Positions 17,094 through 25,339 of a DNA stretch of 46,798 nt are shown here, piece by piece. The stretch is taken from positions 1-46,798 of the forward strand of contig NZ_JAPDDR010000022.1 in the NCBI RefSeq assembly GCF_025950095.1. Reading direction: 5' to 3'. The notes below the pieces were generated by a model. That model made no database searches, was not told where the DNA came from, and saw nothing but the letters and a program-made list of their open reading frames with translations. Position 1 is the stretch's first letter. Each line of letters starts with the position of its first letter. The translations under genes were made by a program, and so were the position numbers. The stretch comes from Luteolibacter rhizosphaerae (GTDB lineage Bacteria > Verrucomicrobiota > Verrucomicrobiia > Verrucomicrobiales > Akkermansiaceae).

Positions 17094-19174
17094 CAGGGTG
17101 CTTGCTTTTTCTTCTTCTTGCCGAGGGTGATATTCACCGAGCGGATGGTACCATCGAAGCGTGCGGCCTTCTTGTAGGGGCCGACCGCGGGGCCGTGGTC
17201 CTCGCCGATGCTGAGGCCATCGATGGGATTCGAGGCGAAGAGCTTCTCGCGGGTGCCGCTGGCTTCATTGCCTGCGGCAGAGAGGGTGATCTTGCCATTG
17301 CTGGCGAGGACCGCCTTGGCCTGCACCGGGCCATTGAAGGGGCCGGGAAGTTCGACGCTGACGACATCGCCACGGCTGCGGAGGAAGAACACGAGCTTGC
17401 CGTGATGGATGGAGAGCGAGAAGCCGTGCGCGGTGCCGCCCTGGGCGGCGATCACGCCATCGCCCTTCGGTGCATCGAAGTCGGCGGTGATGGTGATGGG
17501 GCGGTTGCGAAGGTCGGGCGCCTTGTCGCCTTCGAGATAGTCGCCGGTCTTCAGGGTGAAGTTGCGCTCCTTGCTACCCTTCGGGCCGTCCGGTTCGGGG
17601 GCGCGCCATGAGCCGAGGGGTAGGACATTCGAGCGTGCGGCCCATGCGTCCCACTTGGCGGCGAGGTCCTTCACGACTTCAGGACGTTCTGCGGCGAGGT
17701 CCTTTTGCTCGCTGCGATCGGCGGCGAGATCGTAGAGGCGCCAGGCTTGGTTCTCCAAGGCGACGAGTTTCAGGTCGCCCTCGCGGACGGCGCGGTTGCC
17801 TTCGTGTTCCCAGAAGATCGGCTTGGTGCGTGCGAGCTTCTCACCCTTGAACGCGGGGAGGAGGCTGACACCTTCCTTCGGGGTGATGGCCTTGCCCTTG
17901 AACTCGGCGGGGTACTCCGCGCCTGCGATATCGACGGCGGTGGCGAGGATATCGATGAGGTGGCCGGGTTGCTTCTCGATGGCACCACGGCGCTGGTCCT
18001 TGATGACGGCGGGCCAGTGGGCGATGAGCGGTGTGGAGATGCCGCCTTCATCGGTGTAGTGCTTGTAACGGACGAAGGGGGTGTTGTTGAGCGTGGCCCA
18101 GGTTTTGCCGATGAAGACATCGGACTTGGCGTCGCCGAGCTTGTCGCCATTCGAGCGGCCGCGCACACCGGCTTCGGCGTTGCCGCCGTTGTCGCTGAGG
18201 AAGAGGATGAGGGTGTTGTCGAGCTGGCCGCGCTGGCGGAGGCCCTCGACAAGAGTGCCGACGCCCTTGTCCATGCGCTCGAGCACGGCGGCGTAGATGG
18301 CCATGAGGTGATCGTAGCGGTCTTGGTCCTCGGCGGAGAGACTATCCCATGCGGGGACGTCTTCCGGGCGTGCGGAGAGCGGCCACTTGGGATCGATCAA
18401 GCCGTTCTCGATCTGCTTGCGGTAGCGGGCTTCGCGGAGCTTGTCCCAGCCGGCCTTGAACTTGCCGCGCCAGCGGGCGATGTCCTCGTCGGGGGCTTGC
18501 AGGGGGAAATGCGGGGCGTTGAAAGCGTTGTAGAGGAAGAAGGGTTTCTTCTCCGTGATGGCTTCGTCGATGAACTTGAGGCCGAACTCGGGCCAGAGGT
18601 CGCTGGCGTACCATTCCTTCGGGAGAGGTGCGCTGTTCGTGCCGACATCGGTGCCGTTGTAGAAGATGCGGGTGCCGGGGGAATCCGGGAAATAGAAGCC
18701 GCCGGCGGCAGCGGTGAGGGTGCGTTGGAAGCCGCGAAGCTCGGGTCTAACACCGTGATTCTGGCCGACGTGCCACTTGCCGGTCATGGCGGTGAAGTAG
18801 CCGGCCGTGCCGAGGACTTCCGGGATGGTGACGCTGGTGTCATTGAGGCGGCCGGAGTAGCCGGGGCGGACCTTGCCTTGTTCGTCGCGGCGTTCCTCCG
18901 TCATGTGGCCGACCCCGGCCTGGTGCGCGTAGAGGCCGGTGAGGAGCGAGGCGCGGGTGGGGCAGCAGCGTGCGCCGTTGTAGAATTGGGTGAAGCGCAG
19001 GCCGTTCTTGGCGAGGGCGTCGAGGTTCGGGGTTTTCAGCTCGCTGCCGTAGCAACCGAGATCGGACCAGCCCATGTCATCGACGAGGAAGACGACGATG
19101 TTCGGCTTGGTTTCTTGCGCATGGGCGAGGCCGCTGGCGGCGATGGCGAGAAGAAAGGATGCGAGGAGTTTCAT
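17093..19174 (-). CDS. Secreted arylsulfatase with C-terminal LamG-like domain
   Basis: This 693-residue sulfatase has a signal peptide ending at 'GLAHAQ'. The metal site is 'FLVDDMGWSDLGCYG' and the formylglycine motif is C70-C-P-T-R followed by 'ASLLTG'. Other blocks are 'GKWHVGQNHG' and 'FLSDNGGNAE'. The catalytic part ends near residue 530. It is followed by about 150 residues that look like a concanavalin/laminin-G-type beta sandwich ('FSLSIHHGKLVFFLRSRG'), a probable carbohydrate-binding module, and a lysine-rich tail ('LGKKKKKQAP'). The frame is open to 19459, but the ATG at 19174 starts the signal peptide. The layout is typical of arylsulfatase A-like enzymes of polysaccharide degraders. 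Confidence 0.93.
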   Translation of the reverse strand: MKLLASFLLAIAASGLAHAQETKPNIVVFLVDDMGWSDLGCYGSELKTPNLDALAKNGLRFTQFYNGARCCPTRASLLTGLYAHQAGVGHMTEERRDEQGKVRPGYSGRLNDTSVTIPEVLGTAGYFTAMTGKWHVGQNHGVRPELRGFQRTLTAAAGGFYFPDSPGTRIFYNGTDVGTNSAPLPKEWYASDLWPEFGLKFIDEAITEKKPFFLYNAFNAPHFPLQAPDEDIARWRGKFKAGWDKLREARYRKQIENGLIDPKWPLSARPEDVPAWDSLSAEDQDRYDHLMAIYAAVLERMDKGVGTLVEGLRQRGQLDNTLILFLSDNGGNAEAGVRGRSNGDKLGDAKSDVFIGKTWATLNNTPFVRYKHYTDEGGISTPLIAHWPAVIKDQRRGAIEKQPGHLIDILATAVDIAGAEYPAEFKGKAITPKEGVSLLPAFKGEKLARTKPIFWEHEGNRAVREGDLKLVALENQAWRLYDLAADRSEQKDLAAERPEVVKDLAAKWDAWAARSNVLPLGSWRAPEPDGPKGSKERNFTLKTGDYLEGDKAPDLRNRPITITADFDAPKGDGVIAAQGGTAHGFSLSIHHGKLVFFLRSRGDVVSVELPGPFNGPVQAKAVLASNGKITLSAAGNEASGTREKLFASNPIDGLSIGEDHGPAVGPYKKAARFDGTIRSVNITLGKKKKKQAP

Positions 19175-19197
19175 GTGTGAAGCGTGATCGGTGAGTG

Positions 19198-20802
19198 TCA
19201 GCGGGCGGGGCCGGAGAGCGGCGGGTTCTCGAAGTAGGCGCCGTCGTTTTCGAGGCGCGGGTCGCCGCTGCGCTTGAGTTCGGCGATGAGCTTGGATTCG
19301 AGCTGCGAGCGGATGTCGGCGTAGGCGGGGTCGGTGGCGACGTTGTTGGTTTCGTAGGGGTCCTTCGAGAGATCGTAGAGTTCCTCGCGGGGGCGTGGGG
19401 CGAAGGCTTTCTCGAAGAAGGGTTTCGCGAGATCGGTATCGCGGTGGGTGACGAGCCATGCCTTGGTGGGACCGGCGTCGAGATCGGCGATCACGGCGCG
19501 GGTGTCCTGGCGGATCTTCTGGTAGCTCAGGCCGTTGTCCTTTTGATTGAGGATGGCGTAGTCGCCGAGGGGATAGCGGTCGGGCTTGAAGTTGATGATG
19601 TAGAGGAAGTGGCCGGAGTGGATGGCACGCTGGGGATAGGGGAGGAAGCCTTCGCGGGCGCTGTCCACGTGACGTTCGCGACCGGTAACGACCCAGGTGC
19701 GCGCGGGATCGGTCTGGCCGGACTTGTCGGATTTCAGAACCGGCCAGAGACTACGGCCGGTGACGACATCGGGGACCGGCACCGAGGCGGCTTCGAGGAA
19801 GGTGGGGGCGAGATCGGTGAGGTTGACGAAGTCATCGACGACACGGCCGCCCTTCACGCCGGGGCCGGCGATGGCGAGGCTGACGCCGGTGCCGAAGGTG
19901 TAGAGATTGCACTTCCCGTTCGGGAAGCCGGGGGCGCCGTGATCGCCGCTGATGGCGATGAGGGTGTTGTCGCGTTGGCCGGTTTTCTCCAGTTCTTCTA
20001 ACAGAATGGCGATGGCGCCGTCGAGGGCGGCGACCTCGCCGAGGTAGTCGGCGAGGTCCTCGCGGATCTCGGGGACGTCCGGGAGGAAGGGCGGGACTTT
20101 GCCTTTCAGGCTGTCCGGGTTGATTGCCCAGAGGGTCTTGCCGCTGCCTTGCTGCCACTGGCGGTGGGTGTTGGTGGGGCCGAACCAGTAGTGGAAGGGC
20201 TTGGCGGGATCGCGTTCGGTGAGGAAGCGGCGGAAGTTGGCGCGGACTTCGGCGTAGATCTCGCGTTTTGCGTCGTCGACGGACTTGCCATTTCTAGTGA
20301 GGCGGGTGACCTGGTGGGAGAAGCGGTTGAAGCGGGTGCCGGCTTGCTCGTAGGCGTAGCGCTGGCCGCCGAAGGGAGCGTCGGAAGGATTGCCGGGGCT
20401 CCAGACCTTGTGGCTTTTGCCGATGTCGTAGCCGGAATCGCGGAGAAGAAGGGGATAGGAGGGAATGGCAGGATTCCATTGCGCGCCGGAGAGGATCGCA
20501 CCGCGCCGGGTGCGCCAGAAGTATTGGCCGGATAGTAGCGAGCTGCGGCAGGGCGTGCAGGAGGGGGCATTCACATGCGCATTCCGGAAGAGCACCCCGC
20601 GCTCCGCCACCGAGTCGAAGGCAGGCGTGCGCACGATTTCGTTCAGCGCATGCAAGGGTGTGCCGGGCTGGCTGTGGCGATGGTAGATGCTCGCGTAGCG
20701 CCCCCAGTCATCGGCGAAGATGAAGAGGATATTCGGCCGCTCCGCCGAGCGGGCGAGAGTGCTCAGGCCGATGAAGGCGGCGATGCGGAGCAGGAGCTTC
20801 AT
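19198..20802 (-). CDS. Secreted sulfatase, N-sulfoglucosamine-sulfohydrolase-like
   Basis: This 534-residue enzyme has a signal peptide ending near 'LARSA'. The metal site is 'FIFADDWGRYASIY' and the formylglycine motif is C82-T-P-C-R followed by 'SSLLSG'. The stretch after it ('QYFWRTRRGAIL', 'GYDIGKSHKVWSPG') and the overall length match the heparan N-sulfatase-like branch of S1 enzymes, though members of this branch act on many sulfated glycans. It lies 6 bases after the preceding sulfatase and 23 before the next. Unlike the other four, it ends without a basic tail ('PPLSGPAR'). Confidence 0.92.
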   Translation of the reverse strand: MKLLLRIAAFIGLSTLARSAERPNILFIFADDWGRYASIYHRHSQPGTPLHALNEIVRTPAFDSVAERGVLFRNAHVNAPSCTPCRSSLLSGQYFWRTRRGAILSGAQWNPAIPSYPLLLRDSGYDIGKSHKVWSPGNPSDAPFGGQRYAYEQAGTRFNRFSHQVTRLTRNGKSVDDAKREIYAEVRANFRRFLTERDPAKPFHYWFGPTNTHRQWQQGSGKTLWAINPDSLKGKVPPFLPDVPEIREDLADYLGEVAALDGAIAILLEELEKTGQRDNTLIAISGDHGAPGFPNGKCNLYTFGTGVSLAIAGPGVKGGRVVDDFVNLTDLAPTFLEAASVPVPDVVTGRSLWPVLKSDKSGQTDPARTWVVTGRERHVDSAREGFLPYPQRAIHSGHFLYIINFKPDRYPLGDYAILNQKDNGLSYQKIRQDTRAVIADLDAGPTKAWLVTHRDTDLAKPFFEKAFAPRPREELYDLSKDPYETNNVATDPAYADIRSQLESKLIAELKRSGDPRLENDGAYFENPPLSGPAR

Positions 20803-20808
20803 CAGAAT

Positions 20809-22212
20809 TTATTCGGTAGCACGTTTCTTACGACCCTTGCCTTGGCCGGAGTCCCGCCAACCATCGCCCTTGGTGAGGCCGGGGACATTCTTCGCGGGTA
20901 ACAATCCTGCCAGCTCGCGCTTCACCGGCGTGAGACTCGCGTCGCCCGCGAGGTTGGTCCACTCGTAGGGATCCTTGCGGTGGTCGTAGAGCTCCTCCGA
21001 GCCATCGGCATAGCGGGTGTAGCGCCAGTGCTCGGTGCGGATCGAGTGATTGCCTTGCAGCCAGGTGCTGAGTGCGTGGCCCTTCCATTCCGCCGCGGGA
21101 TCTTCCAGCAGCTTGCGGATGCTCTCGCCCTCCACGTGAGCGGGCTTCGAGATGCCAGCCAGATCCGTGAGGGTGGGGTAGAGGCTGCTGAAGTCGACCG
21201 GCCGGGTGCTGATGGTGCCGGGCTTCGTTACACCGGGGACGACCCAGATGTAGGGTGCGCGGGTGGCCTCTTCCCAGAGGGCGAACTTCCGCCAGTGCTC
21301 CTTCTCCCCGAAGTGCCAGCCGTGATCGCCGAGGAGGATCACGATGGTATTGTCGCGATGCTCCGAGGCATCGAGGGCGGTGAGAAGGCGGCCGATCTCC
21401 GCATCCGCATACGAGACCGCGGCGAGGTAGGCCTGCACGGCTTCCTTCCAGCGACCCGAATCGAGGATCTGCTTGTGATCACCCTTCGGCCGGGCGAAAC
21501 CGACGCCTGCGGCAGGCACATCCGCCAGATCGTTCTCCTTGATCGGCGGCAGTTCGATCGACTCCAGCGGATGGAGGTCGAAGTACTTCTTCGGCACGAA
21601 CCACGGCATGTGCGGCTTGTGCAGGCCGACGGTCAAGAGGAAGGGCTTGTCGTGCTTCTTCTGCAACTGCTGGATGCCGTAATCGACAATGCGGTGATCG
21701 CTCAGCTCCGAGTCATCGGCATCGATCACGCCGAAGCGGATGCCGCCGACGCCCTTGCTGCCTGCTGGCTCCGGGCCGCGCGGGCCTTCGTTTTGCAGGT
21801 AGTCATCCCACTCCGATTTCCGGTCGTAGCCGCCGTGATAGAGCTTGCCCGAGCCGAGCGTGGTATAGCCCGCCTGCCGGAGAACGGAGATGAGGGTCTT
21901 CTCGGGAGGGATGACCTTCCGCCAGTCATCGCCGTTCCCATAGACACCGGAGGTGTAGGGGCGAACGCCGGAGAGCAAGCTGGCGCGCGAGCCATTGCAC
22001 ACCGGCACGGTGGCGTGGGCATTCGAGAAGCTCGTGCCGCGGGCGGAGAGCCGGTCGATATGCGGGGTCTTGGTCTGCTTGTTGCGCCCGGTGTAACCGA
22101 TCCAGTGGTTCAGGTCATCCGAGGCAATGATCAGGATGTTCGGCTTCCGGGTCTCCTCCGCGTGGAGGAAGGGTGTGAGGAGAAGCAGCAGGGAAAGAAG
22201 AGGTCCTTTCAT
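20809..22212 (-). CDS. Secreted sulfatase, iduronate-2-sulfatase-like, atypical active-site motif
   Basis: The start at 22212 gives a signal peptide ('LLSLLLLLTPFLHAEE') and a 467-residue protein; the frame is open to 22446 inside the upstream gene. Blocks 'IASDDLNHWIGYTGRNKQ' and 'LHKPHMPWFVPKKYFDLHP' mark the iduronate-2-sulfatase-like group. The formylglycine site reads C72-N-G-S-R, with glycine in place of the usual proline, followed by 'ASLLSG'. The cysteine and arginine needed for catalysis are present, but modification by the standard enzyme could be affected. 'LLGDHGWHFGEKEHW' supplies metal ligands. The end is basic ('GKGRKKRATE'). It sits 5 bases after the first operon gene. Confidence 0.92.
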   Translation of the reverse strand: MKGPLLSLLLLLTPFLHAEETRKPNILIIASDDLNHWIGYTGRNKQTKTPHIDRLSARGTSFSNAHATVPVCNGSRASLLSGVRPYTSGVYGNGDDWRKVIPPEKTLISVLRQAGYTTLGSGKLYHGGYDRKSEWDDYLQNEGPRGPEPAGSKGVGGIRFGVIDADDSELSDHRIVDYGIQQLQKKHDKPFLLTVGLHKPHMPWFVPKKYFDLHPLESIELPPIKENDLADVPAAGVGFARPKGDHKQILDSGRWKEAVQAYLAAVSYADAEIGRLLTALDASEHRDNTIVILLGDHGWHFGEKEHWRKFALWEEATRAPYIWVVPGVTKPGTISTRPVDFSSLYPTLTDLAGISKPAHVEGESIRKLLEDPAAEWKGHALSTWLQGNHSIRTEHWRYTRYADGSEELYDHRKDPYEWTNLAGDASLTPVKRELAGLLPAKNVPGLTKGDGWRDSGQGKGRKKRATE

Positions 22213-22217
22213 GGCGA

Positions 22218-23651
22218 TCACTTGTTGCGCTTGCGCTTCTTCTTGCCGCCCTGGTTGGCGGTGTCCTGAGAGTCGTTTTTGGTTGGCAGCGGTGCCTTGA
22301 TCGACTCGCGCCATGCGTCCAGCTTCGCGAGAAGCTCTTGGGCTTTCTCCGGCTGGGTGCTGGCGAGGTTGTTCTTCTCGCCGAGATCCGCCTCGAGGTC
22401 GTAGAGCTGCAGCGAGCGGTCTTCGAGGTTCTGGATCAGCTTCCACTGGCCGCTGCGCACCACGCTCACCGGCTTGGTGCGCCAGGTATTGTTGCCCGCG
22501 CCGAGATAGCCGGGGAAGTGCCAGAAGAGCGCGTCGCGCTCGACCAAGGTTTTGCCCGGGTCCTTGAGGTGCGCGGCGTAGCTCACACCATCCAGCACGT
22601 AACTCTCCGGCTTTTTGGCGGAAGCGAGTTCGAGGCTGGTGGGATAGAGATCGATCGATGCAATCGCTTGCTTGGACACGGCCCCGGCAGGAATGGTGCC
22701 TTTCCAGCGGAAGACGTAGGGGACGCGGATGCCGCCTTCGCTCAGAGTGCCCTTGCCGCCTTTCAATGGGGCATTGTCGGTGGTGTCCTTGGCCTGGATG
22801 CCTTCACGTTGATAGCCGCCCACGCCGCCGTTGTCGCTGGAGAAGATCACCAGGGTATTCTCCGCGATGCCGAGTTGATCGAGCTTCGCGGTGATGCGGC
22901 CGACGCTTTCATCCACGCTGGCGAGCATGGCGGCATAGACGGGATCCTTGTGACCTCCTGCGGCGGCCTTCGCCTTGAACTTCTCCGTGAGCTCGGGCTT
23001 CGCTTGATAGGGGGAGTGGACCCCGAAGTGCGGCACGTAGAGGAAGAAGGGGCCGTCCTTATGGCGTTCGATGAAGTCGACGGCTTTGTCGGTGAGGAAG
23101 TCGGCAAGGTAAGTGCCCTCGGGATAAGAGACCTTCGGATCGGTGACGAAGTTGAAGTGCTTGCCGTTCGAGACGATGGCTTCATCGAAACCGCGCTTGG
23201 AGGGATGGGCCGCGGGTTGATTGCCGAGATGCCACTTGCCGAAGAGTCCGGTGGCGTAGCCGGCGGCCTTGAGCGACTGCGCGATGGTCACCTTTTCCAA
23301 GGGCAGAGTGGCCACGTTGTCCACCGGCTTCAGCGCTTGGCTGCGCCAGTTGAAGCGGTCGATATTGCCGACGGTGTAGACTCCGGTGCGGGGGCCGTAT
23401 TGGCCGCTGAGCAGGGCGGCGCGGGTGGGCTGGCAATTCGGGCCATTGGTGTAGCCGTTGGTGAACTTCAGGCCCTCGGCCGCGAGGCGGTCGATGTTCG
23501 GCGTTTCGTAGAACTTGCTGCCGTAGGTGGAGACGTCGGTGTAACCCAGATCGTCGGCCAGGATGAAGATGATGTTGGGGCGCTCCGAGGCGGCCTCAGC
23601 CATCGCCCATGGCAGGAAGAGCGTGGCGAGAAGGTAGCGGGTGATCTTCAT
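22218..23651 (-). CDS. Secreted arylsulfatase, first gene of the sulfatase operon
   Basis: This 477-residue sulfatase has a signal peptide ending around 'MAEAAS'. The metal site is 'FILADDLGYTDVSTYG' and the formylglycine motif is C73-Q-P-T-R followed by 'AALLSG'. Other blocks are 'GKWHLGNQPAAHPSKRGF' and 'IFSSDNGGVGGY'. It is the promoter-proximal gene of five. Upstream on its strand are an AT-rich stretch with a possible -10 (TAAAAT) and two CTCTACA copies within 25 bases of the start. The lysine/arginine tail 'GGKKKRKRNK' ends the protein. It acts on a sulfated glycan outside the cytoplasm after cysteine-to-formylglycine conversion by an enzyme encoded elsewhere. Confidence 0.94.
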   Translation of the reverse strand: MKITRYLLATLFLPWAMAEAASERPNIIFILADDLGYTDVSTYGSKFYETPNIDRLAAEGLKFTNGYTNGPNCQPTRAALLSGQYGPRTGVYTVGNIDRFNWRSQALKPVDNVATLPLEKVTIAQSLKAAGYATGLFGKWHLGNQPAAHPSKRGFDEAIVSNGKHFNFVTDPKVSYPEGTYLADFLTDKAVDFIERHKDGPFFLYVPHFGVHSPYQAKPELTEKFKAKAAAGGHKDPVYAAMLASVDESVGRITAKLDQLGIAENTLVIFSSDNGGVGGYQREGIQAKDTTDNAPLKGGKGTLSEGGIRVPYVFRWKGTIPAGAVSKQAIASIDLYPTSLELASAKKPESYVLDGVSYAAHLKDPGKTLVERDALFWHFPGYLGAGNNTWRTKPVSVVRSGQWKLIQNLEDRSLQLYDLEADLGEKNNLASTQPEKAQELLAKLDAWRESIKAPLPTKNDSQDTANQGGKKKRKRNK

Positions 23652-24164
23652 TGTAGAGTATTTTGTAGAGATTTTAACTGCCGGGCTCCGATTTGGTTGC
23701 GGAATTGCCCGAATGACTTTCGGGAAGCGTGACCGGTGCCGTAGTCGGCTGGCGGAACAAGGCCTTCCTCCCCGGGTGGGAGTCGGTGGCGACGCAAGCG
23801 GCGGAAGCCGCTGACGGCGGTGAACTAATTAAAGTGCTAAACTTTGTAAACATTGAAATCCGCAGACTCGGCCGGTCGGTTGCGCGTGAGTCTCCATCGT
23901 TATTTTCCGTAGAGTCGGGGTGTTCTCCTCGAGCAGAGAGTTCCAGAAGAAGGAGACTTGGTTGTTCTAGCTGGGGAGGCCGAACAAGAGCTCCACGGCG
24001 AGCCCGGCGGCCACGCGAAAAGCCGGAAGCACAAAGTGCTCTCGCTACGGAGGGAAGGCTCGCTGGCCCGGTCGCAAAGAGGCGCAGACGGGCGCAAAAG
24101 TTGTTGGAACAGGCGGCGAACGGTTGGACCTGTGTCGTCCGACACCTCGAGCCGCGCCTGCCGT
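23652..24164. other. Intergenic region without a supported gene
   Basis: These 513 bases separate the sulfatase operon start from the next small gene. The first 80 bases should hold the operon promoter. An AT-rich patch lies near 23821-23860, and a period-10 repeat at 24071-24100. Open frames here (for example 23729-24214 on plus) are Arg/Ser/Pro-rich, lack any recognisable fold and are judged to be noise. Confidence 0.6.
24071..24100. repeat. Period-10 repeat of CGCA(A/G)A units
   Basis: CGCA occurs at 24073, 24083 and 24093, each followed by an A/G run. Read on the minus strand it gives TTTGCGCC/TCTGCGCC/TTTGCGAC units. It looks like a decayed copy of a short intergenic repeat family. Confidence 0.45.
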
Positions 24165-24386
24165 TCAGGCCTCCCCTGTGCCGTTCGCCTGTAGATAGTG
24201 CTCTGGCTTCATGAGAAGCGCACCGGTGCTCGATTCATCGATGGGCGGTAGGACCGAGACCGAAATGTGGAGGCGCTTTCCATCGGGCAGGCCTTCCAGC
24301 AGGGAAACTTCAGTTGCTCCCGATGCCGCGAGCACGCTGCTGGCGGAACTGACGATCGTCTGGCGTTGTTCTTCGGTGATCGGCAT
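24165..24386 (-). CDS. Small hypothetical protein
   Basis: A 73-residue frame starts 'MPITEEQRQTIVSSASSVL' and ends 'EHYLQANGTGEA'. The frame is open to 24464, but the ATG at 24386 begins the first convincing helix. Composition is protein-like, with an amphipathic N-terminal helix and alternating beta-type residues ('RLHISVSVLPP'), and no signal peptide. No family was recognised. It precedes the sulfatase operon on the same strand but is about 510 bases from it, so it is probably not part of that unit. Confidence 0.5.
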   Translation of the reverse strand: MPITEEQRQTIVSSASSVLAASGATEVSLLEGLPDGKRLHISVSVLPPIDESSTGALLMKPEHYLQANGTGEA

Positions 24387-24576
24387 CGGCTGAAAATTCG
24401 CTGGAGAATTCCTAGCTGGTTGCGGGACTTCGGCCAGCGCCCGCAACAAACTTACGTAGATCACGGCAGTCTATAACACCCAAAATCGGACGTAACCCCC
24501 TAAAGTAGGGGATCACGCCGGGGTAATCCTGCGCGGGATTACGGGTGAGGGAAACGGGAGGAGATGGGGGATCGAT

Positions 24577-24666
24577 TCAGGTTTGGAGGAGGAACCAAGC
24601 CAATCCCGTGAGCGCGCTCAGAAGGAGGAGCAGGTCCAACCAGTGATTTCTGAGATGGGTTAGCAT
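24577..24666 (-). CDS. Possible 29-residue single-helix membrane peptide
   Basis: A short frame 24 bases after the stop of the 24691 gene encodes 29 residues: a polar start (MLTHLRNHW) followed by a leucine-rich hydrophobic stretch containing 'LLLLLSALTGLAWFLL'. That is enough for one membrane span. No clear ribosome binding site is seen. Position and composition suggest a small membrane peptide co-transcribed with the two genes upstream, but chance is possible. Confidence 0.3.
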   Translation of the reverse strand: MLTHLRNHWLDLLLLLSALTGLAWFLLQT

Positions 24667-24690
24667 GCGTTCCGAAGGGTCGGAATGATT

Positions 24691-25101
24691 TCAGAAGGGC
24701 TGGAACTTCAGCCCGAAGCGGGCCCGGAATCTTTCCGGAAAGCGTTCATCGAGAACGAAGTCATCGATCTGCTCGGGCCGTGCTTGCAGGGAAGCATTGG
24801 CGAGTTTCAACGCTTCCATTTCCTTGCCCCGCTTGAAGGCTTCGGCGGAGAGTGTCTGGAAAGCATGGGCCGCCGCGTTTCGATCGTTCGTGCTGCCCAA
24901 GCGCAGGCTCCATGCGAGCTTCAAGGCACGCTGCCACAGCCCGAGCGATGTGGTGGCTTGGAGTTCCGCCCGCCGTCCGGGTGAGCTCTCCCGAACGTCC
25001 GGGGGAAGCTTCTGGATGAGCGACAAGGCTTCGCGGACCATGCCGAGCTCTAGAAGCTCGATGACATAGGGAAGCGAGAGTTGGGGGCTAAGATGGTTCA
25101 T
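24691..25101 (-). CDS. Hypothetical helical-repeat (TPR-like) protein
   Basis: This 136-residue protein is predicted almost wholly helical. Paired helices ('LPYVIELLELGMVREALSLIQKLP', 'LWQRALKLAWSLRLG', 'RGKEMEALKLANASL') have the Ala/Leu spacing of tetratricopeptide-type repeats. There is no signal peptide or membrane span. It follows the DUF883-like gene after 25 bases on the same strand, so the two are probably one operon. Its function is unknown; a small scaffold is the likeliest role. Confidence 0.65.
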   Translation of the reverse strand: MNHLSPQLSLPYVIELLELGMVREALSLIQKLPPDVRESSPGRRAELQATTSLGLWQRALKLAWSLRLGSTNDRNAAAHAFQTLSAEAFKRGKEMEALKLANASLQARPEQIDDFVLDERFPERFRARFGLKFQPF

Positions 25102-25126
25102 GGCGAGCTAGTCTGTTAGGAAAGGG

Positions 25127-25339
25127 TTAGCGTCGTCCGCAGGCACCCGAGACGAGGCCTAGCAGGATACCGGTGCCGAAGGCGGCGGCCACGACGGCGC
25201 AGGGATTGCGCCGGATGGCTTGGGCGCAGCAGCGATCGAGCTGGTGGCAGGCGCCTTCCAAAGAAGAGGAGGAAGCTGGCTGCGGATTTCCGGAGACAGG
25301 CAAGTCCGAGGCGGGATCAGGAGGAAGGTCCGAGGTCAT
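25127..25339 (-). CDS. Small DUF883/ElaB-like C-tail membrane protein
   Basis: A 70-residue protein: a Pro/Ser-rich polar N-terminus, a short helix ('EGACHQLDRCCAQAIRRNP') and a C-terminal membrane span ending in two arginines ('GILLGLVSGACGRR'). The order 'RRNP' + hydrophobic helix + terminal RR is the hallmark of the DUF883 family (ElaB/YqjD), whose members tail-anchor in the inner membrane and in some cases bind ribosomes. The frame is open to 25537, but the ATG at 25339 gives the normal family length. The family link rests on pattern only. Confidence 0.6.
   Translation of the reverse strand: MTSDLPPDPASDLPVSGNPQPASSSSLEGACHQLDRCCAQAIRRNPCAVVAAAFGTGILLGLVSGACGRR

Noticed and set aside
17705..19180. 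491-codon plus-strand frame across a sulfatase gene (similar frames at 20980-22269 and 22338-23732)
   Set aside because: All mirror sulfatase codons on the other strand; no start signals or folds.
15681..23651. Phosphatase or phosphonate hydrolase assignment for the five enzymes
   Set aside because: They share the alkaline-phosphatase fold, but each has a C-x-x-x-R sulfatase signature followed by the LTG/LSG block, so sulfatase is the better call.
23729..24214. 161-codon plus-strand frame
   Set aside because: Arg/Pro/Ser-rich, no domain, crosses a short tandem repeat and overlaps the antisense 73-residue frame, which looks more protein-like.
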